Origin: Sphingosinicella terrae
GTDB taxonomy: Bacteria; Pseudomonadota; Alphaproteobacteria; Sphingomonadales; Sphingomonadaceae
Direction: 5' to 3'
DNA length: 64,000 bases
Assembly (NCBI RefSeq): GCF_003347635.1
Contig: NZ_QDFY01000003.1
Coordinates: 310,001-374,000, forward strand
Shown: piece after piece, positions 26,083-37,308 of the stretch
Layout of the letters: each line of letters starts with the position of its first letter
How positions within the stretch are numbered: the stretch's first letter is position 1
Program-made: the position numbers and the translations under genes
Notes under the pieces: model-generated
What the model saw: only the letters and a program-made list of their open reading frames with translations
Databases searched by the model: none
Told to the model about the DNA's origin: nothing

Positions 26083-27438
26083 ATGACCGACCGACCCGTG
26101 GCCGCCATCGTCCTTGCCGCCGGCAAGGGAACGCGGATGAAATCCGATCTCCACAAGGTGCTTCACGCGATTGCCGGCCGGCCGATGCTCGGCCACCTGC
26201 TCGCCGAGGTGGACGCGCTCGGCGCCGAGCGCACCATCGTGGTGGTCGGCAGCGGACGCGAGCAGGTCGAGCCGCTCGTTGCCGATCATGGCGGATCCGT
26301 CGTCGTCCAGGAGCCGCAGCTCGGCACCGCCCATGCCGTCCAGCAGGCGCAGGCGGCGCTCGACGGCTTCGATGGCGACATCCTGATCCTCTACGGCGAC
26401 ACGCCCTTCGTCACAGCCGCGACGATGCGGCGGATGCGCGAACGGCTGGCTGCGGCGGACGCGCCGGCGGTGGCGGTGGTCGCATCCCGTCCGGCCGATG
26501 CCAAGCATTATGGCCGCATCCTCGCCGAGGGCGATGGCACCATCGTCAAGATGGTCGAATATAAGGATGCGAGCGAAAGCGAGCGGTCCGTCGACCTGTG
26601 CAATAGCGGACTGATGGCCGTCCGCGCCGACGATCTGTGGCAGCTGCTGGGGAGGGTCGGGAACGACAATGCCGCGGGCGAATATTATCTGCCCGACATC
26701 GTCATGATCGCCGCCGCCGACGGGCGCCGTTCGGCCGTCATCGAGGTCGCGCCGGACGAAGTGGAGGGGATCAACAGCCGCGCCGAACTTGCCCGGATGG
26801 AGGCCGCCTGGCAGCGGCGACGGCGGGAGGCGGCGATGGCCGACGGAGTCTCGCTGATCGATCCGGAGACGGTATGGTTCTCCCACGACACGAGGATCGG
26901 GCGGGATACGATCGTCGAGCCGAACGTCTATTTCGGCCCCGGCGTCTCGATCGGCGAGCGAGTCCGGGTTCGCGCCTTCAGCCATATCGAAGGCGCGAGC
27001 GTCGCGTCCGGCGCGGAGATCGGCCCCTTTGCCCGGCTGCGACCGGGCGCCGAGATCGGCGAGAAGGCCAAGGTCGGCAATTTCGTCGAAGTGAAGAAGG
27101 CGACGCTCGGACGCGGTGCCAAGGTCAACCACCTCTCCTATATCGGCGACGCCGAGGTGGGGGACGGTGCGAATATCGGCGCCGGAACGATCACCTGCAA
27201 TTATGACGGCTTCTTCAAGCATCGCACGGTGATCGGCGCCGGCGCCTTCATCGGATCGAACAGCGCCCTGGTGGCGCCGGTGAATATCGGTCCCGGAGCG
27301 ATGGTGGGGGCGGGCTCGGTCATCACCCGCAACGTCGCCGAGGATGCGGTCGCGCTGGCGCGCGGCGAGCAGGTCGAGAAGCCGGGGCGGGCGAAGCGGT
27401 TCCGCGAGACGATGCAGGCGCGCAAGAAGGGCGCTTGA
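26083..27438 (+). CDS. glmU: bifunctional UDP-N-acetylglucosamine pyrophosphorylase / glucosamine-1-phosphate acetyltransferase
   Basis: A 451-residue cytoplasmic enzyme making UDP-GlcNAc for peptidoglycan and lipopolysaccharide. The uridylyltransferase domain opens with VLAAGKGTRMKSDLHKVLH and has LYGDTPF near residue 100. The left-handed beta-helix acetyltransferase fills the C-terminal half, with KVGNFVEVKKATLGRGAKVN and GAGTITCNYDG. Followed 87 bases later by glmS, so the two form a pair for amino-sugar synthesis. Confidence 0.96.
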   Translation: MTDRPVAAIVLAAGKGTRMKSDLHKVLHAIAGRPMLGHLLAEVDALGAERTIVVVGSGREQVEPLVADHGGSVVVQEPQLGTAHAVQQAQAALDGFDGDILILYGDTPFVTAATMRRMRERLAAADAPAVAVVASRPADAKHYGRILAEGDGTIVKMVEYKDASESERSVDLCNSGLMAVRADDLWQLLGRVGNDNAAGEYYLPDIVMIAAADGRRSAVIEVAPDEVEGINSRAELARMEAAWQRRRREAAMADGVSLIDPETVWFSHDTRIGRDTIVEPNVYFGPGVSIGERVRVRAFSHIEGASVASGAEIGPFARLRPGAEIGEKAKVGNFVEVKKATLGRGAKVNHLSYIGDAEVGDGANIGAGTITCNYDGFFKHRTVIGAGAFIGSNSALVAPVNIGPGAMVGAGSVITRNVAEDAVALARGEQVEKPGRAKRFRETMQARKKGA

Positions 27439-27525
27439 CCCTCCGTGCCGCCGCCGCGAAAGCGGGAATGGCGAGAGATTTTAAGGCCCTGCAGCAGGAT
27501 GCGGGGCAGCGGGGAAGTGACATCC

Positions 27526-29349
<1,824 letters not shown>

Positions 29350-29391
29350 TGGCGCAGCGGCGGTGGACTGCCCGAAAGGAGCCGAAGCCGG

Positions 29392-30171
29392 TTACCACCG
29401 GTCCCGCATCGCTCTGAGCGCAGCAAAGACTTCCTCGCGAAACGCTCCCGGTTCGAGCCCGGCGCTTTCATGAAGGCCGCGGCGCACCGTCTCGGCATCG
29501 AGGCGGAAGAACAGGCTGATCTCGCGCTCGTCCGCGATCGTGGTGAACAGGGTCCGGGCGCGTGCCGGTTCGAGCAGGGCCTGGGCCCGCGCATTGCCGG
29601 GCTCGACGCTCAGGGTGAATTCGAGGTTGCGGGCGAGATAATCGTGCCCTGGATAGAGAAGAGTCTCCGGGGCGAGCTGGGCGGCGAGCCGATCGACGGT
29701 GGCGAAGAGCGTCCCGACATGGCCGCCATAGCCGCAATTGCCGACCCCCGCGCCGAACAGGGTGTCGCCGCACAGGAGGAACGGCACGCCCTCGTCCTCG
29801 CCGAGCAGGCTGACATGGGTCATGGTGTGGCCCGGCGTTTCCAGCACGCGAAGCCGGTGGCGTTCGCCGACCGCGATCTCGCTCCCTTCGACCAGCATCG
29901 CGTCGACATGTTCGATGACCCCGGCCGCCGCCTTCGGCGCCAGGACCCTGGCGCCGGTCTCGGCGCGAAGGCGATCGTTGCGGCCGGCATGGTCCCAATG
30001 CTCGTGCGTGTTGACGATCTGGGTGATGGCGAGGCCGTTCGCCCGGGCGGTGTCGAGGACGAGGTCGAGATGGAAGGGGTCGATCGCGGTCGCCTCCCCC
30101 GTCGCGGGGCAGGAGACCAGATAGCTCACATGGTCATATCGGTTGCCGACCGGTGTCGCGATGACCGGCAT
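29392..30171 (-). CDS. MBL-fold hydrolase, hydroxyacylglutathione hydrolase-like
   Basis: A 259-residue metallo-beta-lactamase-fold protein with THEHWDH at residues 55-61 (the THxHxDH metal motif), ETPGHTMTHVSL near residue 112, LLCGDTLFGAGVGNCGYG, and LYPGHDY near 172. The pattern is that of glyoxalase II, which hydrolyses S-lactoylglutathione. It is the last of a minus-strand trio with an Lrp regulator and an SRPBCC protein, so it may instead serve the neighbouring catabolic island, for example on a thioester or lactone. Start overlaps the upstream stop by one base (TGATG). Confidence 0.8.
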   Translation of the reverse strand: MPVIATPVGNRYDHVSYLVSCPATGEATAIDPFHLDLVLDTARANGLAITQIVNTHEHWDHAGRNDRLRAETGARVLAPKAAAGVIEHVDAMLVEGSEIAVGERHRLRVLETPGHTMTHVSLLGEDEGVPFLLCGDTLFGAGVGNCGYGGHVGTLFATVDRLAAQLAPETLLYPGHDYLARNLEFTLSVEPGNARAQALLEPARARTLFTTIADEREISLFFRLDAETVRRGLHESAGLEPGAFREEVFAALRAMRDRW

Positions 30172-30617
30172 CAGGCGTCGGCACCTTCGGCCGCGGACCG
30201 GATATTGTCGAGGAACAGGCGGAAATTGGCCTGGGAGATCGCCTTCGCCTCCGCCTCGCCCATGTCGACCGGGATGAAGGTGGACCGCAGCATCAGCACG
30301 CAGGCGTCGGCGCCAGCGCGGATCACCCTGGCGCGCCCCTGATAGTCGGCGAAGGGGACGGCGCCGCCCGTGTCGGTGATCCGGTACATCATCTCCATCT
30401 CGTCGGCGTCGAAATGGTCGCAGCGCTCGACGACATAGGTCTCGCCGAGATGCCCCTCGGTCCGCATCGTCCGGACCATTCCCAGGCCCTCGCCTTCGAA
30501 TTCCATCGACGCCACGAAGCCGCGGGCGGCGAGCCGCTGGCCGTCATGGGTCGCGACCAGTGCCCATACCTTCTCCGCCGGCGCCATGATCCTGGTGGCC
30601 TGCTCGTTGACGACCAT
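30171..30617 (-). CDS. SRPBCC family protein
   Basis: A 148-residue START/Bet v1-fold protein: IMAPAEKVWALVATHDG at the start, then alternating strands and the long C-terminal helix (AEAKAISQANFRLFLDNIR). Such proteins bind hydrophobic ligands or act as cyclases or hydrolases. A second, divergent SRPBCC gene lies in the Rieske operon at 35525, and the two share YRI-DGG and DY-G-A segments, suggesting paralogues. Specific role unknown. Confidence 0.77.
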   Translation of the reverse strand: MVVNEQATRIMAPAEKVWALVATHDGQRLAARGFVASMEFEGEGLGMVRTMRTEGHLGETYVVERCDHFDADEMEMMYRITDTGGAVPFADYQGRARVIRAGADACVLMLRSTFIPVDMGEAEAKAISQANFRLFLDNIRSAAEGADA

Positions 30618-30632
30618 CAGCCTTCTCCTCCC

Positions 30633-31193
30633 TCAGCTCGATGCCGGTCCCCGCCGCGCGTCGTCGTCCAGGCTCCAGTGCAGCTTCACCTTGTGAACCT
30701 TGAGGACGAGGCTGTTCTCGACCTCGGCGATGTCGGGATGGCCGTAGCAATGGCGGATGAGGAACTCGCGAAAGTCCTCCTGCGACTTGTGATAGGTAGC
30801 CATGCCGAGATCGAAGCGGCCGAGCAGCATCGTCAGATAATAGACGTCGGGCAGCTGGGCGAGGCGCCGGGCCACCGCATCGACATCCGCGCCCGCGGCG
30901 ACGTTGATGAAGGTCATCGTGTTGAACTTGTAGCCGAATGCGTCGGGCAGCGCCTCGGCCTGGATGGTGATGACATTGTCCGCGATCAGCTGCTTCACGC
31001 GGTTGCGGACCGTGCCTTCCGACACGCCGACGATGCTGGCGATGCTCGAATAAGGCATCCGCCCGTCCTGCTGGAGCAGCTCCACGATCCGCATGTTGAG
31101 CTCCGGCTCTTCGAGCGAGACCGAATCGCCGGCATCCGTCCTGACCGGAGGTCGGCTGCGCCCGCGTCCGGCTTTCTGTGTCTTCTCGCTCAT
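30633..31193 (-). CDS. Lrp/AsnC-family regulator
   Basis: A 186-residue regulator. The N-terminal HTH, RIVELLQQDGRMPYSSIASI and VSEGTVRNRVKQL, is followed by a RAM ligand-binding domain (TMTFINVAAGADVDAVARRL, DVYYLTMLLGRFDLGM). The ATG with GGAGAGG five bases upstream is used rather than the GTG two codons earlier. Divergent from the Rieske operon and first of the Lrp-SRPBCC-MBL unit, it most likely controls both directions. About 25 N-terminal residues before the HTH are unusual. Confidence 0.87.
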   Translation of the reverse strand: MSEKTQKAGRGRSRPPVRTDAGDSVSLEEPELNMRIVELLQQDGRMPYSSIASIVGVSEGTVRNRVKQLIADNVITIQAEALPDAFGYKFNTMTFINVAAGADVDAVARRLAQLPDVYYLTMLLGRFDLGMATYHKSQEDFREFLIRHCYGHPDIAEVENSLVLKVHKVKLHWSLDDDARRGPASS

Positions 31194-31305
31194 CGTCACC
31201 TCTCCGCTGCCGCGTACCCGTCTAGCCGATCCGCAACGACGTAGACAGATGGATGCGGATTCCGATCTTCCGTGTCAAGTCATCTACGAAATCCGCGAAT
31301 AGCCG

Positions 31306-31334
31306 TTGACAGTTTGCGATTTTCGAAGATATCT
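31306..31334 (+). promoter_or_regulatory. candidate promoter of the Rieske operon
   Basis: TTGACA at 31306-31311, a 17-base spacer, then ATATCT at 31329-31334, 35 bases before the Rieske ATG. The spacer contains GCGATTTTCG (31316-31325), an imperfect inverted match to CGAAATCCGC at 31287-31296. This pair could be an Lrp site overlapping the promoter. The 31194-31369 gap is otherwise unremarkable. Confidence 0.5.
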
Positions 31335-31369
31335 CTCGACTCCGATAAGCATCCCGCAGGGAGTCGACG

Positions 31370-32365
31370 ATGAGCTCTGCCGCCCAAATGCTCACGCCGC
31401 GCCGATCGCTGGCGCCGTTGAAGGAAGGGGAGGACGGCCTCTTCACCCAGAGCTGGTTCGCGGTCTGCCTGTCGACCGACGTCGAGTCCGGCGGCTTCGC
31501 CGGCTTCGACTTCCTCGGCGGCCGCGTCATCGTCATGCGCGACTCCGACGGCCGGGCCAGCGTGCTGAGCGCCTATTGCCCGCATCTCGGCGCCGACCTG
31601 TGCGGCGGCGAGATGGTGGACGGGGCGCTGCGCTGTCCCTTTCATCACTGGCGCTACGGGCCGGACGGCAAGTGCGTGTCGACGGGATCGGGCGATCCGA
31701 TACCGCCGACGGCGAAACTGTTCCGCTTTCCGACGGTCGAGAAATACGGCTTCGTCTTCGCCTTCAACGGGACCGAACCCAGCTTCGAGCTGCCCGACCT
31801 GCCGCGCGCCCCCGAGGGGCTCGTCTGGAAGGTCGGCGAGTGGAACATCCGCATGCCGGTCGATCCCTGGGTGATCTGCTGCAACACGCCGGACATGCAG
31901 CACATCAACGTCGTCCACGGCATCACCTTCGATCGCGAGCCGCACGACCTCGTCCAATGGACCGACCATTCGATGCTTTACACCCTCCAGGGTGCGAACC
32001 GGGAAGGCCTGCGGCTCGAATTCGAGGTCGGCATCTTCGGCACGAGCCTCTATTGGCAGCATGGCGAGCTCGGTGGCCGCTGGTTCGGCTTCGTCGCGCC
32101 CATGGGCCTGCCGCGGCCCGGCGAGAGCCGCCTGTTCTTCGCGGTCGCGGTCGAGGACGACCCCGCCGACCCGGATGGCACGCGCGCCTTCCTCGACGCC
32201 ATGTACGATCTCGAGGTCCATATCGCGACCGAGGACCTGCCGATCGTCGAGCATGCGCGCTTCCGCCCCGGCACCCTGACCAAGAGCGACCGTTCGCTGG
32301 CGCGCTTCCTCCAATATCTTCGCGAATTCCCGCGCGACCATCCCAGCGCGACCTTCATCAGCTGA
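31370..32365 (+). CDS. Rieske non-heme iron oxygenase, terminal oxygenase component
   Basis: A 331-residue oxygenase. The Rieske cluster is C70-P-H72 and C89-P-F-H92, and the mononuclear iron site is N172-x2-D175-x2-H178-x4-H183, both complete. Single-component-type length suggests a monooxygenase or demethylase rather than a ring dioxygenase with a beta subunit. Electrons should come from the ferredoxin reductase at the operon end; no ferredoxin gene is present between them. Substrate unknown; the amine-oxidase-like and RidA neighbours suggest a nitrogen compound. Confidence 0.88.
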   Translation: MSSAAQMLTPRRSLAPLKEGEDGLFTQSWFAVCLSTDVESGGFAGFDFLGGRVIVMRDSDGRASVLSAYCPHLGADLCGGEMVDGALRCPFHHWRYGPDGKCVSTGSGDPIPPTAKLFRFPTVEKYGFVFAFNGTEPSFELPDLPRAPEGLVWKVGEWNIRMPVDPWVICCNTPDMQHINVVHGITFDREPHDLVQWTDHSMLYTLQGANREGLRLEFEVGIFGTSLYWQHGELGGRWFGFVAPMGLPRPGESRLFFAVAVEDDPADPDGTRAFLDAMYDLEVHIATEDLPIVEHARFRPGTLTKSDRSLARFLQYLREFPRDHPSATFIS

Positions 32366-32384
32366 TATCGGGAGAGGGGAGAGC

Positions 32385-32825
32385 ATGAGCGCCATCTTGT
32401 CGCCGGCGGACATCGAGGAAATCGGTGCGGTCTGTCCGAGACTCTACGAGGCTGTCGGATGGGACGACGGCAAGGCGCCCGACTGGGATGCCTTCCGCGC
32501 CTGCTGCCACCCGAACATCCTGCTGGTTCCGATGGGCAGCGGGGCGGCCACCCCGATCGGGATCGAGGATTTCATCGCCGGAATGGAGGGGCAGCGCAGC
32601 AGTGGCGCCGTCAGCGCGCTGAGCGAGGTCGAGACCGGCCGGAAGATCGAAGGCTACGGCAATTTCGCCAGCGTCCGGAGCCGCTTCGTCGCCACCGTCA
32701 ACGGCACGTCGCGCCGCGGGGTCACCTTCGCCCATCTGGTTCGAGAGCAAGGGCGCTGGGTGATCGTGGCGACGGGATGGGAGAACGAACGGGAGGATGA
32801 GCCGCTGCCGGCCGAGTTCGACTGA
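32385..32825 (+). CDS. NTF2-like (SnoaL-type) protein
   Basis: A 146-residue cone-fold protein: helical DIEEIGAVCPRLYEAVGW then PDWDAFRACCHPNILLVPMG, and strands ending in GVTFAHLVREQGRWVIVATGW. The layout fits NTF2-like proteins, which include ring-hydroxylating-oxygenase beta subunits, isomerases and cyclases. It follows the Rieske gene by 19 bases, so a small beta-like subunit or an enzyme acting on the Rieske product are both open. Confidence 0.73.
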   Translation: MSAILSPADIEEIGAVCPRLYEAVGWDDGKAPDWDAFRACCHPNILLVPMGSGAATPIGIEDFIAGMEGQRSSGAVSALSEVETGRKIEGYGNFASVRSRFVATVNGTSRRGVTFAHLVREQGRWVIVATGWENEREDEPLPAEFD

Positions 32826-32877
32826 TCATGGGGCGCCCGCGCCGCAACGACGGCGCGGAGGAGTGGGAGAAGAAGAG

Positions 32878-35118
32878 ATGGGCATGAAGGGGATGGGTAC
32901 GGCCTTGCTTGGCGGCACGGCCTTGGCTTTGATCATGGCGACTCCCGCGGCGGCCCAGGCCGGCGACGAGGCCTGCGCCGGCGCTCCCGACGGATCGAGC
33001 GAGGCGCAAGCCTGTGCAGCCGCGGCCAATTCCTCCGCTCAGGGTTTCGAGGAGATCGTCGTCACCGCGCGGCGGCGCGCCGAGAATCTGCAGGACGTGC
33101 CCGATTCGATCACGGCCTTCTCCGCGGACGACATCGCGGAGCGGCGGTTGGAACGGATCGACGATTTCCTCGCCGTCACCTCCAACGTCCGCATCAACAA
33201 CGATCAGGATACGGCGACGAACAATATCGCCATCCGCGGCCTCGGCGCGAACCGCAACCAGGCTGCGGCGGTCGCCTTTTCCGTCGACGGCGTGGTCCTC
33301 CCCGATTCCGACGCCTTCACCATCGACCTAAGCGACGTCGAGCGGGTCGAGGTGCTGAAGGGGCCGCAGGGCGCGCTCTACGGTCGTGGCGCCATCGCCG
33401 GCGCGATCAACATCACCACCCGGCGGCCGACCAACGAATGGCAGGGCGAGGCGCGCGCCAGCTATCAGAGCGCCGATTCCTGGCGGGTCTTCGGGGCGGT
33501 GAGCGGTCCGATCGTCGAGGACTTCGCGCTCGCGCGCCTGTCGCTGTCTCATCGCGACAGCGACGGCTACATCGTCAACCAGCTGACCGGCGACGGCATC
33601 GACCGCAACCGCCAGACCCGGGCGACCGGCCGTCTCATCCTGATGCCCGCGCCGGGCCTCGAGATCGACTTCCGCGCCGCCTATACCGACGAGCGCGGCG
33701 GCTCGACCTGGTTCAGCCGCTTCGACGTGCTCGGCCAGTCGGGCGGCGAGATCACCGGGGAGATCGCCGCCCTGCGCCCGGCGCAGGATACGGAATCGCT
33801 GAGCGAGCGGCAGATCACCGACCTGTCCATGCTCATCAACTACGATTTCGGCTTCGCCACGCTGACGTCGATCACCGCCTATAACGACATCGACGTCTTC
33901 TTCCGGCAGGATCTCGATATTTCCGAGTTCCCGCTGGTCCCGAACGCCCAGCAGTCGCGCGACACCGAGGCATTCAGCCAGGAGCTGCGGCTGACGTCCC
34001 CGGGAAACCGCCGGCTGCGCTACATCCTGGGCGGCTATTACCAGCATTCCGAGCGATCGATCGAGACCGCGGCCGTGCTCGACGTCTGCCTCTTCATCGG
34101 CAGCTGCTTCAGCGGCCCCGGCGGCGGCTTCGTCTCCGCCGGGACGGTCGGAGCGCCGCTCGCCGACAACCGCATCACGTTCAACCAATATGCGGTGTTC
34201 GGTCAGGTCAATTTCGACCTGACGCCGCAGATCGAGCTGACGGCAGCCCTGCGCTATGATGTCAGCGACGGCCGCATCGACGACTTCTTCTCGAATTTCG
34301 AGACCGAGGAGAGCTTCGAGGCGCTGCAGCCCAAATTCTCGATCGCCTGGCGGCCCTCCGACCAGGTGATGCTCTATGCGACCTATTCGCAGGGCTTCAA
34401 GAGCGGCAACTTCAACCCGGCCGCGGCCGGACCGACCTTCCCGCGAATCCTCGGCGAGGAGACGTCCCGCAATTACGAGCTCGGCTTCAAGACCACCCTG
34501 CTCGACCGTCGGCTGATCTTCAACGGCGCCGCCTTCTTCACCGAGCATCTGGACCCGCAGATCTTCCAGCTCGATCCGGCGACGATCAGCCAGGGATCGC
34601 TCAATGCCAACAAGGTCGAGATCACCGGGTTCGAGCTGGAGCTGAATGCCCGGCCTTTTCGGGGCTTCGAGCTCAACGCCGCCTTCGGCTATCTCGATGC
34701 CGAGATCGTCGACTTCGACGGGACCGCGCTCTACGTCGGCCAGCAGATGCCCAACGCCCCCGAGTTCACGCTGAATCTCGGCGCGCAATATCGCTTTCCG
34801 GTGACCGATGCGATCGACCTTCGCGCCCGCGTCGATGCCGCCGTCGTTGGCCGCCAGTCCTTCCAGGATTTCCAGTTCCCGCAGAACGACGAGCTCTACC
34901 TCTACCAGCGGAGCTACGGCACGGTCGATGCGCAGCTTGCCCTGGAGGGCAGCAACTGGACGGCGACCCTGTTCGTCCGCAACCTGTTCGAGCGCGATTA
35001 TGCGACGAGCGCCTTCTCCCGCTATATCTTCGCGGTCGCTTTGGTCCCGCTGAACAGCGACGCCGTCCAATCCGACCCGGGCCGGATCTTCGGCGCCGAG
35101 ATCGGCTTCAGGTTCTGA
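32878..35118 (+). CDS. TonB-dependent outer-membrane receptor
   Basis: A 746-residue receptor: signal peptide (LLGGTALALIMATPAAAQA), a TonB box-like FEEIVVTARRRAENL, the plug with NNIAIRGLGANRN, VERVEVLKGPQGALYGRGA and GAINITTRRP, then a 22-strand-type barrel ending in the outer-membrane sorting FGAEIGFRF. Within a catabolic operon it probably imports the substrate rather than iron. ATG chosen with a purine-rich GGGAGAAGAAGAG upstream. Confidence 0.92.
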   Translation: MGMKGMGTALLGGTALALIMATPAAAQAGDEACAGAPDGSSEAQACAAAANSSAQGFEEIVVTARRRAENLQDVPDSITAFSADDIAERRLERIDDFLAVTSNVRINNDQDTATNNIAIRGLGANRNQAAAVAFSVDGVVLPDSDAFTIDLSDVERVEVLKGPQGALYGRGAIAGAINITTRRPTNEWQGEARASYQSADSWRVFGAVSGPIVEDFALARLSLSHRDSDGYIVNQLTGDGIDRNRQTRATGRLILMPAPGLEIDFRAAYTDERGGSTWFSRFDVLGQSGGEITGEIAALRPAQDTESLSERQITDLSMLINYDFGFATLTSITAYNDIDVFFRQDLDISEFPLVPNAQQSRDTEAFSQELRLTSPGNRRLRYILGGYYQHSERSIETAAVLDVCLFIGSCFSGPGGGFVSAGTVGAPLADNRITFNQYAVFGQVNFDLTPQIELTAALRYDVSDGRIDDFFSNFETEESFEALQPKFSIAWRPSDQVMLYATYSQGFKSGNFNPAAAGPTFPRILGEETSRNYELGFKTTLLDRRLIFNGAAFFTEHLDPQIFQLDPATISQGSLNANKVEITGFELELNARPFRGFELNAAFGYLDAEIVDFDGTALYVGQQMPNAPEFTLNLGAQYRFPVTDAIDLRARVDAAVVGRQSFQDFQFPQNDELYLYQRSYGTVDAQLALEGSNWTATLFVRNLFERDYATSAFSRYIFAVALVPLNSDAVQSDPGRIFGAEIGFRF

Positions 35119-35126
35119 GACGCGCC

Positions 35127-35513
35127 ATGACCGAGAAGAAGCGATTCCACCTGCGGCCCGAGGGCGAAAAGGCGTTCGGCTATGCCCAGGCGGTGCAGGT
35201 CGGCGGCCTCGTCCACGTCGCCGGCTCGCTCAGCGTCGACGACTCCTTCGCGCCGCTCCACCCCGGCGACATGGCCGCGCAGATCGGCGAGGCCTATGCC
35301 GGAGTCGCGCGGACGCTCGCGCATTTCGGCCTCGGGCTCGCCGATGTCGTCAAGGAAACGGTATTCGTGACGGACATGGAGGCGTTCCTCGAGGCGAATG
35401 GCAGACGGATGCAGGTCTATGGCGGCACGCTGCCGGCGGCGACCGTGGTCGAGGTCCGGCGGCTCGCCTTCGCCGAATGCCTGATCGAGGTCGAGGTCGT
35501 CGCCGCCGCCTGA
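35127..35513 (+). CDS. RidA family (YjgF/YER057c/UK114) protein
   Basis: A 128-residue trimeric-type protein. GGLVHVAGSLSVDD and ARTLAHFGLGLADVVKETVF match the family, with a C-terminal PAATVVEVRRLAFAECLIEV carrying the usual Arg. Family members hydrolyse reactive enamines/imines, or in catabolism deaminate 2-aminomuconate-type compounds. Next to two amine-oxidase-like flavoproteins, hydrolysis of an imine product is the likely job. Confidence 0.87.
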   Translation: MTEKKRFHLRPEGEKAFGYAQAVQVGGLVHVAGSLSVDDSFAPLHPGDMAAQIGEAYAGVARTLAHFGLGLADVVKETVFVTDMEAFLEANGRRMQVYGGTLPAATVVEVRRLAFAECLIEVEVVAAA

Positions 35514-35524
35514 GGAGAAGCTGG

Positions 35525-35986
35525 ATGCCTGCGCTCGCCGATCTCTTCCCCCGCCAGGTGAGCTGCCGGCGTGCCGTCCGGCTCGCCGTTCCCGCCGTTG
35601 TCGCCTGGGCCGTCGTGGGCGACATAGCCAGTCTCGTCCCCGGCGGCGGCATGATCGAGCGCGTCGACCTGGAAGGCGAAGGCGCCGGAGCCGTCCGCAC
35701 ATTCCATCTGCCTGGCGGGGCGCGCATCGTCGAGCGGATCGAGGAGCATGATCCCGTCCTGCGCCGCTATGTGTACCGGATCGTCGACGGGGGTCCGCTC
35801 GACTGCGTCGACTATCTCGGCCTCGCCCAGGTCACCCCGGCGGGCACGCAGGCGTGCATCCTTTCCTGGGCGGCGATGGCCAATCCTGTCGCGGCGGATG
35901 CGGATTCGCTGCGCAAGATGCTCGAGGCGAATCTCGACCACGCCTTGCAGGCGGTCGCCGATCACGTGGCAGGTGCGGTCCCGTGA
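35525..35986 (+). CDS. SRPBCC family protein (second copy)
   Basis: A 153-residue Bet v1-like protein with a hydrophobic AVRLAVPAVVAWAVVGDI near the start, strands YRIVDGGPLDCVDYLG and a long C-terminal helix. It resembles the SRPBCC at 30171. The ATG follows a GAGGAGAAG purine run. Position between RidA and a flavoprotein suggests a role in handling the pathway intermediate. Confidence 0.7.
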   Translation: MPALADLFPRQVSCRRAVRLAVPAVVAWAVVGDIASLVPGGGMIERVDLEGEGAGAVRTFHLPGGARIVERIEEHDPVLRRYVYRIVDGGPLDCVDYLGLAQVTPAGTQACILSWAAMANPVAADADSLRKMLEANLDHALQAVADHVAGAVP

Positions 35987-37266
35987 CGATGCCGCTCCCG
36001 CTGCCGCCGCGGCCGGTATGGCCCGTCGGCGGGCGCAGCTTCCCCGCGCTGGAGGGAATGGCGAAGGCCGACGTCGTCGTCGTCGGTGCCGGTTTCGCCG
36101 GCGTTGCCGCCGCCCTCGAGCTTGCCGCACGGGGCCGATCGGTGATCGTGCTGGAAGCCGAAGGTCTGGCTGCTGGCGCCTCGGCGGCCAGCGCCGGCCA
36201 GGTCGGGCCGCTTCTCTACGGCGCACGCAAGACCGCCGGGCAGGCGATGGCGAGGCTCGGTCTCGATCGGGGCGAACGCCTCAACCGGGCGGTCGCCGCA
36301 TCGGGCCGCCGGTTGTTCGAGCTGATCGCCGCGCATGGGATCGATTGTGAGGCGCGACGGGGCTTCCTGTGCGTCTATCGAAGCGACAAGAGCTTCGCCC
36401 GGGCGGCCGGCCGCTTCGCGGAATGGCAGCGATATGGCGGCCGATCCGAGACCATCGGGCGCGGCGAGCTTGGCCAGTGGATCGCCTCTGCCCGTTATCG
36501 CGGCGGGGTCTTCCTGCCTGAGGGCGGCTTCCTCAACCCTGCCCGGCTGATCTCCGGCCTGGCCGATGCCGCCGTCGGGGCAGGCATTCGCCTGCACTGC
36601 CACAGCCGGGTCGCGGCGGTGCGCAGGCTAGGGCAGCAATGGGGCGTCCAGACCGCGGCGGGGCAGGCGGTGGCACCGCACCTGCTGGTCGCGACCGGTA
36701 GCGGCGGCTTTCCCGCCTGGCCGGAGCTCGCGCGCACTTTCTACCCGGTCGGCTGCGGCGTCGCGGCGACGGCGCCGCTTGCGGATCGGGCGCAGAGCCT
36801 GCTGCCGCGCAGCGGCCCCGTCGCGGACATGGACGATCCGGCGGTGTTCTCGCCGGCCGTGACCGCCGACGGGCGCCTGCTGGTCAGCTTCCTGCTCGAA
36901 GGCCGAGCCCGGGACGACCCGATGAGAAATTCCGCGCCGGCGCGCCGCCGGCTGGAGCGGGTCTTTCCCGATCGTCCGCCGCCTCCCTTCGAGAGCTTAT
37001 CGGCGGGGCGTCTCGCGGTGACGCCGGATGGCCTGCCGCGCCTGATTCGGGGACCCGAAGGCATGCTGGCCGTCACCGGCTGCAACGGCTTCGGGCTGAC
37101 GCTCGGCATGCTGGCGGCGCGGGAGGCGGCGTCCTTCATCCTGGGCACGCCGGCCGGGGACCTGGCCTTGCCGATCTCCGAGGCGAAGCCGCTGCCGGCG
37201 GCAGGCTTGATGCCCGCTTTGTTCCGGAGCGTGCTTGCGCCGCTCGCCAACCGCTTCGGCATCTGA
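35983..37266 (+). CDS. FAD-dependent oxidoreductase, DAO/PuuB-like
   Basis: A 427-residue flavoprotein. The FAD fold ADVVVVGAGFAGVAAALELA lies near residue 28, SAASAGQVGPLLYG follows, and the C-terminal VTPDGLPRLIRGPEGMLAVT is typical of D-amino-acid oxidase / gamma-glutamylputrescine oxidoreductase relatives. It oxidises a C-N bond to an imine. The GTG overlaps the upstream stop (GTGA); an ATG two codons later is also possible. First of two DAO-type genes in a row. Confidence 0.83.
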   Translation: MTMPLPLPPRPVWPVGGRSFPALEGMAKADVVVVGAGFAGVAAALELAARGRSVIVLEAEGLAAGASAASAGQVGPLLYGARKTAGQAMARLGLDRGERLNRAVAASGRRLFELIAAHGIDCEARRGFLCVYRSDKSFARAAGRFAEWQRYGGRSETIGRGELGQWIASARYRGGVFLPEGGFLNPARLISGLADAAVGAGIRLHCHSRVAAVRRLGQQWGVQTAAGQAVAPHLLVATGSGGFPAWPELARTFYPVGCGVAATAPLADRAQSLLPRSGPVADMDDPAVFSPAVTADGRLLVSFLLEGRARDDPMRNSAPARRRLERVFPDRPPPPFESLSAGRLAVTPDGLPRLIRGPEGMLAVTGCNGFGLTLGMLAAREAASFILGTPAGDLALPISEAKPLPAAGLMPALFRSVLAPLANRFGI

Positions 37267-37308
37267 AATCATCCGGATCATCGCGGACGCAAGAAGGCAT
37301 CAACGTAT

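Noticed and set aside
27439-27525. glmS-type ribozyme or riboswitch in the glmS leader
   Set aside because: The leader is only 87 bases, shows no recognisable core, and such ribozymes are not expected in this group.
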